Positions 16,868 through 24,707 of a DNA stretch of 64,000 nt are shown here, piece by piece (position 1 is the first letter of the stretch; each line of letters opens with the position of its first letter). The stretch lies in assembly GCF_019972295.1 (NCBI RefSeq), contig NZ_BLJA01000001.1, positions 900,049-964,048 on the forward strand, read 5' to 3'. This DNA comes from Geobacter sp. AOG2 (lineage in GTDB: Bacteria; Desulfobacterota; Desulfuromonadia; Geobacterales; Pseudopelobacteraceae). Both the position numbers and the translations under genes were made by a program. Below the pieces are notes generated by a model that saw only the letters and a program-made list of their open reading frames with translations, had not been told where the DNA came from and ran no database searches.

Positions 16868-17767
16868 TTACGCCCTGTCCAGGTCCTTCTGTGCCCGGGA
16901 GACCAGATAGTAGAGGATTCCCAGGATCAGCAGGGTACCGGCCAGGAAGGCCTGGGTGGCCAGGTCGTCGTGGCGCAGGGTGGAGATCAGGATCTCGCGG
17001 ATCATGGCGACGATGATGACGCCGATGAAGACCAGGATGTTAAATTTGCCGCCCTTCAGGTTCTTGATCTCGTTGTCCATCAACTCGATCATCATCCAGA
17101 GGATCAGCAGTTCGCCCAAAGCGCTGAGGATGCCTTTCTCCACGTCCCCCCGGAAGATGTTGATGAGATCCCAGCCGAACAGCAGGGCAACCGAGATGGA
17201 CACGCCGGCCAGGGCCAGCACCAGCACCAGGTTGAGACCGTAGGTGAAACGTTCGGCCAGCCTGATGAGGAGGGATTCCAGCTTGCGGGAGACGAAGACC
17301 TTCTTCAGCTCTTCCTCGCGGTAGGAGGAACTCATGACGTCCAGATTCATGTCGAGGATCTTCACGGTGGCCTCGCGCAGGGCGCGCCGCTCGTCTCGGT
17401 CCGGGTAGTTCTCGTCGATCAGGTTGAGCAGGAAGTGGCGGACCCGGTTCATGGCCACATTGACGAAATGGACGCTCAGGCCGACCTTGACGTGGGCGTG
17501 GCCGATGCGGGTCAGGTGGTTCAGGTAATGGTTATCGTAGGTGCCGCTGAAGAGCGACATGAACCAGTTGCCGTGCATTTCGCGAAGGCGCTGGCGTTTG
17601 CTGTTGTTGAGGATGGCGGTGGTTTCGGGCAGCCCGTAAAGGTAGTCGTAGAATTCCTTGGTGAAATGCTCCTGATGCTGGGCCGCCAGGGGCTGAAACG
17701 CTCTGAGGAGTTCTTCGTCGCCGTCGGTGAAACCGTAATGTTCTTTAAGATCCTGCATTGTCGTCAT
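16868..17767 (-). CDS. Protoglobin domain fused to a PsiE-type membrane domain
   Basis: The first ~165 of 299 residues read as a globin-coupled-sensor/protoglobin domain: HYGFTDGDEELLRAFQPLAA at the start, then GTYDNHYLNHLTRIGHAHVK, where His92 in HVKVGL is the expected haem-binding proximal histidine. The rest has four transmembrane helices (about 178-200, 213-231, 242-262 and 272-290) with ELLILWMMIELMDNEIKNLK and VGVIIVAMIREIL-like segments typical of the PsiE (phosphate-starvation-inducible) family. No known signalling output domain is present. It follows hypD by 21 bp, so it is probably co-transcribed with hydrogenase maturation genes. A sensor for O2, CO or NO at the membrane is an inference. 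Confidence 0.82.
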   Translation of the reverse strand: MTTMQDLKEHYGFTDGDEELLRAFQPLAAQHQEHFTKEFYDYLYGLPETTAILNNSKRQRLREMHGNWFMSLFSGTYDNHYLNHLTRIGHAHVKVGLSVHFVNVAMNRVRHFLLNLIDENYPDRDERRALREATVKILDMNLDVMSSSYREEELKKVFVSRKLESLLIRLAERFTYGLNLVLVLALAGVSISVALLFGWDLINIFRGDVEKGILSALGELLILWMMIELMDNEIKNLKGGKFNILVFIGVIIVAMIREILISTLRHDDLATQAFLAGTLLILGILYYLVSRAQKDLDRA

Positions 17768-17788
17768 GATGGAACCTTTGATATGAAG

Positions 17789-18880
17789 TTATCTTCCGTA
17801 CTTGTACGCCGCCGCGCAGGTCCCTTCGCTGGACACCATGCAGGCCCCCACCGGCGATTCCGGCGTGCAGGCCGTGGCAAAGAGCGGGCAGTCGAAGGGT
17901 GACAGTTTCCCCTTGAGCACCTCGCCGCAACGGCAGGCCGGATTCTCCCGTTCCTCGCCCGCCTCGATAGCCAACGCCTTTTCGGCATCGAACCGTGCAA
18001 GCTCGGGCTTGATGGCCAGGCCGCTGCCGGGGAGCATGCCCAGGCCGCGCCAGGAGGCGTCGCACGGCACGAAGACCCGCTCCATGATGGCCCGGGCTTT
18101 CGGATTGCCCTCCCAGTTCACGGCGCGGCTGTACTGGATTTCCACCCGGCTCTCCCCGGCCAGTACCTGGGCCAGGAGCATCTCGATGCCCTGCATGACG
18201 TCGGCGGGCTCGAAACCGGTCACCACACAGGGGATGCGGTATTTCTCCGCCAGCGGCTTGTAGGCGTTTCCACCGATCACCGTGCTGACGTGGGCGGGAC
18301 AGAGATAGCCGGAAAGGGCCAGCTCCGGGTCGGCGGTGAGGAGGTCCATGGCGACCGGCATGGTCTTGTGGGAGGCCAGAACGTAGTAGTTATCCAGGCC
18401 GAGCTTCGTCGCCTCCAGAATGCTGGCGGCAATGGTCGGCGCGGTGGTCTCGAAGCCCACCCCCAGGAAGATCACCCGGCGTGCGGGGTTGGACTTTGCC
18501 AGGACGACCGCATCCAGGGGTGAGTAGACGATGCGCACGTCGGCGCCCTTGGCCCTCTCCTCCATCAGGGACGAGCGGCTGCCGGGGACGCGCAGCATGT
18601 CGCCGAAGGTAGCCACGATATTGGCCGGATCGGCCGTGCAGGCCACGGCCTTGTCCACGTAGCCCACCGGGGTCACGCAGACCGGGCAGCCGGGACCGGA
18701 GACGAGCCGCACGTTCTCCGGCAGCAGCGAACGGATGCCGAACTGGTAGATGGACATGGTGTGGGTGCCGCACACCTCCATGAAGTTGACCGGCCCTGTC
18801 AGCCGCTCCGCCATGCGACGGATGTTGGCGGCCATGTTCCCGACCAGTTCGCGGTCGCGGAATTCATCCTGGAATTTCAT
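17789..18880 (-). CDS. hypD: [NiFe]-hydrogenase maturation protein HypD
   Basis: HypD is the iron-sulfur scaffold that with HypC assembles Fe(CN)2CO. The 363-aa product shows FMEVCGTHTMSIYQFGIR, SGPGCPVCVTPVGYVDKA and VIFLGVGFETTAPTIA. The C-terminal cluster ligands are in CRCGEVLKGKLSP and the segment CPLFATACTP through GTCAAAYKYG. ATG 18880 is preceded by GGAGGAGAG. It lies 37 bp after hypC and 21 bp before the globin-PsiE gene. All catalytic cysteines appear to be kept. Confidence 0.97.
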   Translation of the reverse strand: MKFQDEFRDRELVGNMAANIRRMAERLTGPVNFMEVCGTHTMSIYQFGIRSLLPENVRLVSGPGCPVCVTPVGYVDKAVACTADPANIVATFGDMLRVPGSRSSLMEERAKGADVRIVYSPLDAVVLAKSNPARRVIFLGVGFETTAPTIAASILEATKLGLDNYYVLASHKTMPVAMDLLTADPELALSGYLCPAHVSTVIGGNAYKPLAEKYRIPCVVTGFEPADVMQGIEMLLAQVLAGESRVEIQYSRAVNWEGNPKARAIMERVFVPCDASWRGLGMLPGSGLAIKPELARFDAEKALAIEAGEERENPACRCGEVLKGKLSPFDCPLFATACTPESPVGACMVSSEGTCAAAYKYGR

Positions 18881-18917
18881 TCTCTCTCCTCCGCGGCAGA
18901 GCCGGTTGCCCGCCCTT

Positions 18918-19148
18918 TCATCGCATATCCTCCGGGGTAAAGACCTCTTTCATTATCCGCAGGGTCTCCTCGGCATATTCCTCATCCAGGCGCGAGATGG
19001 CGAATCCGGCATGGACGATGACATAATCGCCCACCCCGACCTCCTCGCCCAGCAGCATGACGCTGGCTTCCTTTTGAACGCCGTCCACCTCGGCCACGAT
19101 GGTGTCGCCGTCCCTGCTGAGAATCTTCATGGGTACACCAAGACACAT
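18918..19148 (-). CDS. hypC: [NiFe]-hydrogenase maturation chaperone HypC
   Basis: This small (76 aa) chaperone binds HypD and the hydrogenase large-subunit precursor. The N-terminus MCLGVPMKILS carries the essential Cys2 (after Met processing), and VGDYVIVHAGFAISRLDEEY is the conserved core. An AAGGAG lies 9 bp before ATG 19148. It starts the hypC-hypD-globin-HAD group; the MITE copy with a nested insertion separates it from hypF upstream. Confidence 0.96.
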   Translation of the reverse strand: MCLGVPMKILSRDGDTIVAEVDGVQKEASVMLLGEEVGVGDYVIVHAGFAISRLDEEYAEETLRIMKEVFTPEDMR

Positions 19149-19302
19149 ACCTGTTTATCTCCTTTTCTCCGCGCCCGCCTTCAGGGCATCCTTGCCCCGG
19201 CCCCAAGCGCAAAATCCGTAGGCGTCGAGTTGCTGCGCCTGCGGTTTTGTTCAATCATCCAGTCCAAATCTGCCGCAAATCCGAACGCGGTCCTCGAGGT
19301 TG

Positions 19303-19503
19303 AGGTAGTTCAAAAATAGTCAGATCGTCGCACCCGCTAGACAAGCCCTGAGGAGGCGGGCCCTCTCTCTATCTCTCCCCCAGAGGGGGAGAGCATGCCT
19401 TGCCCTCTCCCTCTAGGAGAGGGATTGGGTGAGGGTTTGCAGCGCTACGCCGCACGAAAGGGCGTTCGAGGACGAAGGCCCGATGGCTGTTTTTCAACAA
19501 CCT
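19303..19503 (+). repeat. MITE-like repeat, copy 2, interrupted by a nested repeat
   Basis: The ends match the 121-bp family (AGGTAGTTCAAAAATAGTCA at left, GATGGCTGTTTTTCAACAAC at right), but the central GAGGCGTAGCAGCGCTACGCC is split by 80 bp (19359-19438). The right terminal repeat overlaps the 3' end of hypF and supplies its stop codon. Confidence 0.88.
19359..19438 (+). repeat. Nested CCCTCTCC/GGAGAGGG repeat inside MITE copy 2
   Basis: The 80 bp contain two inverted pairs: CTCTCCCCCAGAGGGGGAGAG-like (about 19374-19393) and CCCTCTCCCTCTAGGAGAGG (about 19403-19422), then GATTGGGTGAGGG. This is the type of dispersed CCCTCTCCC...GGGAGAGGG repeat seen in many high-GC genomes. Confidence 0.75.
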
Positions 19504-21797
19504 CGTTGCCATCCGGCGATTGCCGCCTGCCCGAGGGCGATGCCGCCGTCGTTGGGAGGGACCAGCCGGTGGGTGAATATTTGCAGCCCCTGGTCGAGCA
19601 GGCCAGTATATACCATTTCGGTCAAAAGGCGATTCTGAAATACGCCGCCGGAGAGAACCACCCTGTCGAGGCCGGATTGCCCGGCAATACGGACACAGGC
19701 CTCCACGGCGGCGCGCGCCACGGTGGCATGAAAGCGGTAGGCCATGGCGGCGGTATCGGCGCCGGCGGCGTGATCGGCCAGGAGGTCCGTAAAAAGGGAC
19801 GTGAAATCGATAACCAGCGGCTCGCCGTCGGCGATTCCGAATGAATAGGTTCCCGAAACCCCCGCCCCTTCGGCGAGGGCCTCCAGTTCGATGGCCGCCT
19901 GACCGTCGTAGGAGACAGCCTGCCGTACGTCCAGCACCGCCGCCGCGGCATCGAACAGCCGGCCGCAACTGGAGGTGAGCGGCGCGTTGATGCCGCGTTC
20001 CAGCATGGCGGCGAAGATGCCCTTCTCCGTATCGCTCAGATGCCGGGCAACCGGATGGTCAAGGTCGAAGGCGTCTTTTCCCAGGGAGCGGTACAGCCAC
20101 GCCAGGGCCATGCGCCAGGGCTCGCGCACCGCGGTGTCGCCCCCGGCCAGGGGCACGGGAAGGAAGTTCCCGGCCCGCCGGAAACCGTCGTAGCCGCCGA
20201 CCAGAAACTCGCCGCCCCAGATGGTGCCGTCCGTGCCGAGACCGGTGCCGTCGAAGATGATGCCGATCACCGCGCCATCCAGGCCGTTCTCGGCCATGCA
20301 GGCCGCCAGGTGGGCATGGTGGTGTTGGACCTTTGTCAGCGGTAGCCCCGATTCCGCGGCATGGACCGAGGAAAGGTAGTCGGGATGCAGATCGCAGGCG
20401 ACGATTTGCGGGGTTATCTCGAGAATGCCCGACAGGTGCCGGATGGTGTGGCGGAACGAGTCGCAGGTGGAGCTGTTCTGCAGATCGCCGATGTGCTGGC
20501 TCAGGAAGGCCTGTTCTCCCTGCACCAGGCAGACGGCCCCCTTCAATTCGGCTCCCACCGCCAGAAGCGGCGGCATCTTGAAGGGGAGGCGCACGGCCCG
20601 CGGCGCATAGCCCCTGGCCCGCCGGTAGAAGAGCGGCTTGCCCTGGAAGACGCGCATGACCGAATCGTCGCTCCGTATATGGATCGGCCGGTCGTGAACG
20701 AGAAAATAGTCGGCGATGGCGCTCAGGCGTTTGAGCGCATCGTTGTCCTCAAAGGCTACCGGTTCGTCGGACACGTTGCCGCTCGTCATCACCAGCGCCT
20801 GGAAGTGGTCGCGCATCAACAGGTGGTGGATCGGCGCGTAGGGGAGCATCAGGCCGAGCCAGCCGTTGGCCGGGGCTACCAGGGGCGAGACCGGACAGTT
20901 CTGGGCCTTGCGGGCGATAACGATCGGGCTTTCCGGTCCGGTGAGCAGCCGTTCCTCCATGTTTTCCAGCACCACCAGCCTGCGGGCGGTCGCCAGATCG
21001 GCGGCCATGACGGCAAAGGGTTTCTCGTCCCGCTTCTTGCGTTCGCGCAGGCGCCGGACCGCCTCCGGGTTGCAGGCGTCCACGGCCAGGTGATAGCCGC
21101 CGATCCCCTTGACCGCCAGGATCTGCCCCGCGCGCAGGAGTTCGACGGCCCGGGTGAGCGCATCGTCCCGTTCCGCGACCGGTTCGGCGGCGCCGTCCAG
21201 CAGGCGGAGCCGCGGGCCGCAGGCCGGGCAGGCGATGGGCTGGGCGTGGAAACGCCGGTCCAAGGGGTCGTCGTATTCCCGTTGGCAGTCGGGGCAGAGC
21301 GGGAAGCCGGCCATGGTGGTCCGGGGGCGGTCGTAGGGGATCGCGGTAATGATGCTGTAGCGGGGACCGCAGTTGGTGCAGGTGATGAACGGATAGCGGT
21401 AACGCCGGTCGGCCGGGTCGAACAGCTCGCGCAGGCAGTCGCCGCAGAGGGCCGAATCGGGGGCCACCTGGATGTTCTTCTCTCCGTCCGCGCTGGGGAG
21501 GATGGTGAAGCCGCGTTCGGGTATCGAGGGGATGTCCTCGACAACACTGGACGTGACGACGGCCAGGGGGGGGAGATCATGGGCCTGGGCGTGCTGGAAG
21601 GCATCCAGTGCCCCTGCCGTCCCTTGAACCTCCATTTCCACCCCGGCGGGGATATTGCGCACCCAGCCGCTCAGGCCGAGTTCGCAGGCCAGGCGGAACA
21701 CGAAGGGGCGAAACCCGACACCCTGGACGATGCCGCTGATGAGGAATCGCCTGCGGACTATGGTTTTTTCGTCCCCGTCGTAAGCCACTGATACCAC
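19494..21797 (-). CDS. hypF: Carbamoyltransferase HypF
   Basis: HypF makes carbamoyl-adenylate from carbamoyl phosphate and transfers it to HypE for cyanide synthesis. The 767 aa contain, in order, an acylphosphatase domain (FLISGIVQGVGFRPFVFRLA), two zinc-finger-like motifs (CGDCLRELFDP...CTNCGPRYS and CPDCQREYDDP...CPACGPRL), a YrdC-like domain (AVKGIGGYHLAVDACN) and a Kae1-like domain (VQHHHAHLAACMAENG, GTIWGGEFLVGG, VVLSGGVFQNRLL). I chose GTG 21797 because GAGGGG lies 8 bp upstream; this overlaps hypB by 40 bp. The last codons (GGT TGT TGA) are the terminal repeat of MITE copy 2, so the natural C-terminus may have been altered by a few residues. Confidence 0.96.
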   Translation of the reverse strand: MVSVAYDGDEKTIVRRRFLISGIVQGVGFRPFVFRLACELGLSGWVRNIPAGVEMEVQGTAGALDAFQHAQAHDLPPLAVVTSSVVEDIPSIPERGFTILPSADGEKNIQVAPDSALCGDCLRELFDPADRRYRYPFITCTNCGPRYSIITAIPYDRPRTTMAGFPLCPDCQREYDDPLDRRFHAQPIACPACGPRLRLLDGAAEPVAERDDALTRAVELLRAGQILAVKGIGGYHLAVDACNPEAVRRLRERKKRDEKPFAVMAADLATARRLVVLENMEERLLTGPESPIVIARKAQNCPVSPLVAPANGWLGLMLPYAPIHHLLMRDHFQALVMTSGNVSDEPVAFEDNDALKRLSAIADYFLVHDRPIHIRSDDSVMRVFQGKPLFYRRARGYAPRAVRLPFKMPPLLAVGAELKGAVCLVQGEQAFLSQHIGDLQNSSTCDSFRHTIRHLSGILEITPQIVACDLHPDYLSSVHAAESGLPLTKVQHHHAHLAACMAENGLDGAVIGIIFDGTGLGTDGTIWGGEFLVGGYDGFRRAGNFLPVPLAGGDTAVREPWRMALAWLYRSLGKDAFDLDHPVARHLSDTEKGIFAAMLERGINAPLTSSCGRLFDAAAAVLDVRQAVSYDGQAAIELEALAEGAGVSGTYSFGIADGEPLVIDFTSLFTDLLADHAAGADTAAMAYRFHATVARAAVEACVRIAGQSGLDRVVLSGGVFQNRLLTEMVYTGLLDQGLQIFTHRLVPPNDGGIALGQAAIAGWQRGC

Positions 21798-22603
21798 GCG
21801 TCCATCCCCTCGCCGGTGCGCGCCGACACTTCGAAGATCGTGATGTCGGGACTTACCCGGCGGGCGTATTCCTTGCATTTTTCCACATCGAAGTCCAGGT
21901 GCGGCAGCAGGTCGGTCTTGTTGAGCAGCATGACCGTCGAGTTGTGGAACATCTGGGGGTACTTGAGCGGCTTGTCCTCACCTTCGGTAACCGAGAGGAC
22001 CGCCACCTTGTGGTGCTCGCCCAGGTCGAAGGACGCCGGGCAGACCAGGTTGCCCACGTTTTCTATCAACAGGATATCCAGGTTGTCCAGGTCAAAGCCC
22101 TCGGTGCCGTGCATGACCATGTGGGCATCCAGGTGGCAACCGGCGCCGGTGTTGATCTGGCGGACCGCCACGCCGGTGGCGGCAATGCGCCGGGCATCGT
22201 TGTCGGTCTGCTGGTCGCCTTCGATCACGGCAAAGCGGAACCGGTCGGCCAGGTCCCGCAGGGTCCGTTCCAGAAGGGTGGTTTTGCCCGAGCCGGGAGA
22301 GCTTACCAGATTGAGGACGAAGATGCCCTTGTCCTTGAACAGGGCGCGGTTGAAGGAGGCCAGGCGGTTGTTTTTGGCCAGGATATCCTCTTCGATGGCA
22401 ATGACGGTACGTTTCCGGCTGCCGGAGACATTGTCGTGAGCATGATGATCATGGTCATGATCGTGGTGCTCGTGATCGTGGTGATCATGGTCATGGTGCT
22501 CGTGATCAGGGCTGTGGCTATGGCTGTGACTGTGGTGATGGTCGCCGTGGTGGTGGTCATGGTCGTGCGTATCGGTCGGGCCGCAGCCGCAAGTGGTGCA
22601 CAT
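21758..22603 (-). CDS. hypB: Nickel-inserting GTPase HypB with long His-rich region
   Basis: HypB is the GTPase that helps insert nickel into the hydrogenase large subunit. The 281-residue protein starts MCTTCGCGP, the high-affinity nickel motif (CxxCGC), followed by a His/Asp-rich segment (about residues 13-57) with about 25 histidines, which would store nickel. The GTPase part has the P-loop SSPGSGKTTLLE, the metal-site segment INTGAGCHLDAHM and NKTDLLPHLDFD. ATG 22603 is preceded by GGAGGAAAACC. hypA is not in the window, so its partner is encoded elsewhere. Confidence 0.97.
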   Translation of the reverse strand: MCTTCGCGPTDTHDHDHHHGDHHHSHSHSHSPDHEHHDHDHHDHEHHDHDHDHHAHDNVSGSRKRTVIAIEEDILAKNNRLASFNRALFKDKGIFVLNLVSSPGSGKTTLLERTLRDLADRFRFAVIEGDQQTDNDARRIAATGVAVRQINTGAGCHLDAHMVMHGTEGFDLDNLDILLIENVGNLVCPASFDLGEHHKVAVLSVTEGEDKPLKYPQMFHNSTVMLLNKTDLLPHLDFDVEKCKEYARRVSPDITIFEVSARTGEGMDAWYQWLTTGTKKP

Positions 22604-22639
22604 GGTTTTCCTCCGAAGGTGAGTCCTGATGATGGTGTA

Positions 22640-22668
22640 AAGGTAGCAGTTTCCACGCCGTTATGCAA
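22640..22668 (-). promoter_or_regulatory. Possible promoter of hypB
   Basis: On the minus strand TTGCAT (22663-22668), a 17-bp spacer and TACCTT (22640-22645) lie about 40 bp upstream of the hypB start. It is a moderate match only, between MITE copy 3 and hypB. Confidence 0.35.
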
Positions 22669-22673
22669 CAGAC

Positions 22674-22794
22674 AGGTCGTTGAAAAACAGCCATCTCGCC
22701 GCCATCCTCGAAAGCCCCTTTGTGCGGCGTAGCGCTGCTACGCCTCCGCGGGACTTTCTGCGGGTGCGGCGATCTGACTATTTTTGAACAACCT
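22674..22794 (-). repeat. MITE-like repeat, copy 3 (121 bp)
   Basis: Reverse orientation relative to copy 1, from AGGTCGTTGAAAAACAGCCA to TTTTTGAACAACCT, with the palindromic GGCGTAGCGCTGCTACGCC centre. An extra outer half-repeat (TTCAACAACCTGGTTA) follows. It lies between the 5' end of hypB and the 3' end of the ABC exporter gene. Confidence 0.9.
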
Positions 22795-22813
22795 GAATTT
22801 TTCAACAACCTGG

Positions 22814-24616
22814 TTAGAGGCCGTTGAACTGCAACTGGTGCAGCCGGTAGTAAAGTCCCTGCCCCTCCATGAGTTCCCGGTGCGTTCCCTCTTCCGATTT
22901 GCGGCCGCGGTGCACCACCACGATCCGGTCGGCATCCTGGATGGTGGAGAGCCGATGGGCGATGATCAGTGAGGTGCGCCCCCGCATCAGCCCTCTGATC
23001 CCTTCCTGGATCATCTGTTCCGACGCGGAATCGACGCTGGCGGTTGCCTCGTCCAGCACCAGGACCTCGGGGTCGAAGGCCACGGCCCGGGCAAAGGAGA
23101 TAAGCTGTTTTTCCCCCACGGAAAGGTTGCTGCCCCGCTCCCGGATCTCTTCTCCGTACCCGTGCGCCAGGCGCTCGATGAAGCGGTCGGCGCCGACGGC
23201 CGCCGCCGCCGTTCGGACCCGCGCCCGCACCTCCTCGTCGCCCAAACAGATGTTGAACTCGATACTGCCGGCAAACAGGCAGGGGTCCTGGAGGACGACG
23301 CCGATGCGCCTGCGCAGGTCGTTGACCCGCATGGCGCGCACATCCACGCCGTCCACGAGGATGCTGCCCCCGTCGACCTCGTAGAGCCGGGTCAAAAGCC
23401 GTGTGATGGTGGTCTTGCCGCCGCCGCTCTCGCCCACCAGCGCGATCCGTTCGCCGCGCCGGACGGTCATGCTGAACTCCTCAAGGGCGTTGTCCCCTTC
23501 ACGGTAGGCAAAGGAAACGTTCCGGAATTCGATCAGGGGGGCTTCTCCGGGTCCTGCTGGGGAACCTCCTTCGTCAAAGGCGGCCTGGGGGGCTTTTCCC
23601 TCTTCGGTCGCTCCGGCCGGCGTGTCCAGCAAGGCGAAGATCCGTTCCAGGGCCGCCATGGCGCCCTGCATGACCGAATACTTTGCCGACAGGTCGCGAA
23701 TGGGGGTGAAGAATTTTTCGATGTACTGGATAAAGGCCACCAGAACCCCGAAGGTCAGGACGCCCCGGAGGATCTCGCCGCCGCCGTACCAGATGATCAG
23801 CGCCACGGCGATGGATGAAAGGGCCTCCACGATGGCGTACAGCGACGCATCCCAGAATATGACCGGCATGTTGGCGTCCCGATAGGACGCGTTCAGGTCG
23901 CTGAAACGCCGCTCCTCGTCGCGTTCCCGCCCGAAGGCCTGGATGATGCTGATGCCGCCGATGCACTCGGCCAGAAAGGCGTTGAGGCGTCCCAGGCGCG
24001 CCCGCACCTCGCGGAAGGATTGGCGCATCCTGCGGCGAAAGGCCCAGGCGACGTACAGAAGCAGGGGGAGGATACTGAACGTCACCAGCGACAGCTTCAG
24101 GTTCATCCAGAGCATGACCGATATGATACCGGCCAGCAGCAGGACGTCGCCCACGATGGTGATGATCCCGGAGGCGAACATCTCGCCCAGAACCTCCACA
24201 TCGCTGGTCAGGCGGGTGACGGCGCTGCCCGTGGGGACCCGGTCGAACCAGGAAACCGGCAGGCTCATGACATGGCCGTAGAGTTCCTTGCGCATATCGG
24301 CCATGACCCGCTGTCCGACGGACTGGAGCAGATAGACCTGGAGAAAGGATAAGAGGGATTCCGACAGCAGGACCCCCAGGAAAGCCAGGGCGATCCCTTC
24401 CAGTCCGGCCAGCTTTCCGGTGGTGATATGGCCGTCGATGGCCTGTTTGATGATCCAGGGTTGGGCCAGGCGGCAGGCGGCGACCAGCGGTATGGTGACC
24501 AGCACCGCGGTGATCGCCGTGCGATGGGGCGCGACATAGCGGGCAAAGCGGGTCAAAAGGCGGGTGTCGTATGCCTTGCCCGCTATTTCTTCTTCATAGA
24601 TGCCGCCGTGGTGCAT
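22814..24616 (-). CDS. ABC transporter, fused permease/ATPase (MsbA/MdlB type)
   Basis: The 600-aa half-transporter starts at ATG 24616 behind GGAG; the open frame further upstream is not coding because it overlaps the neighbouring kinase gene. Residues 1-330 are the six-helix exporter domain (QVYLLQSVGQRVMADMRKEL, SLPVSWFDRVPTGSAVTRLT). Residues 355-600 are the ATPase with Walker A GESGGGKTTITRLL, the signature LSVGEKQL, Walker B VLVLDEATASVD and H-loop IIAHRLSTI. Such proteins export lipids, peptides or drugs as homo- or heterodimers. The partner, if any, is not adjacent, so the substrate cannot be told. It is a single gene flanked by MITE copy 3. Confidence 0.93.
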   Translation of the reverse strand: MHHGGIYEEEIAGKAYDTRLLTRFARYVAPHRTAITAVLVTIPLVAACRLAQPWIIKQAIDGHITTGKLAGLEGIALAFLGVLLSESLLSFLQVYLLQSVGQRVMADMRKELYGHVMSLPVSWFDRVPTGSAVTRLTSDVEVLGEMFASGIITIVGDVLLLAGIISVMLWMNLKLSLVTFSILPLLLYVAWAFRRRMRQSFREVRARLGRLNAFLAECIGGISIIQAFGRERDEERRFSDLNASYRDANMPVIFWDASLYAIVEALSSIAVALIIWYGGGEILRGVLTFGVLVAFIQYIEKFFTPIRDLSAKYSVMQGAMAALERIFALLDTPAGATEEGKAPQAAFDEGGSPAGPGEAPLIEFRNVSFAYREGDNALEEFSMTVRRGERIALVGESGGGKTTITRLLTRLYEVDGGSILVDGVDVRAMRVNDLRRRIGVVLQDPCLFAGSIEFNICLGDEEVRARVRTAAAAVGADRFIERLAHGYGEEIRERGSNLSVGEKQLISFARAVAFDPEVLVLDEATASVDSASEQMIQEGIRGLMRGRTSLIIAHRLSTIQDADRIVVVHRGRKSEEGTHRELMEGQGLYYRLHQLQFNGL

Positions 24617-24707
24617 TGATACTCCGAACGTGTGCTGGATGTATCCACGATACCAGAATCGGGGGCGGATGTGAAATGGTGTCTTGCTGCCAGGGTACAG
24701 CGTTTTT

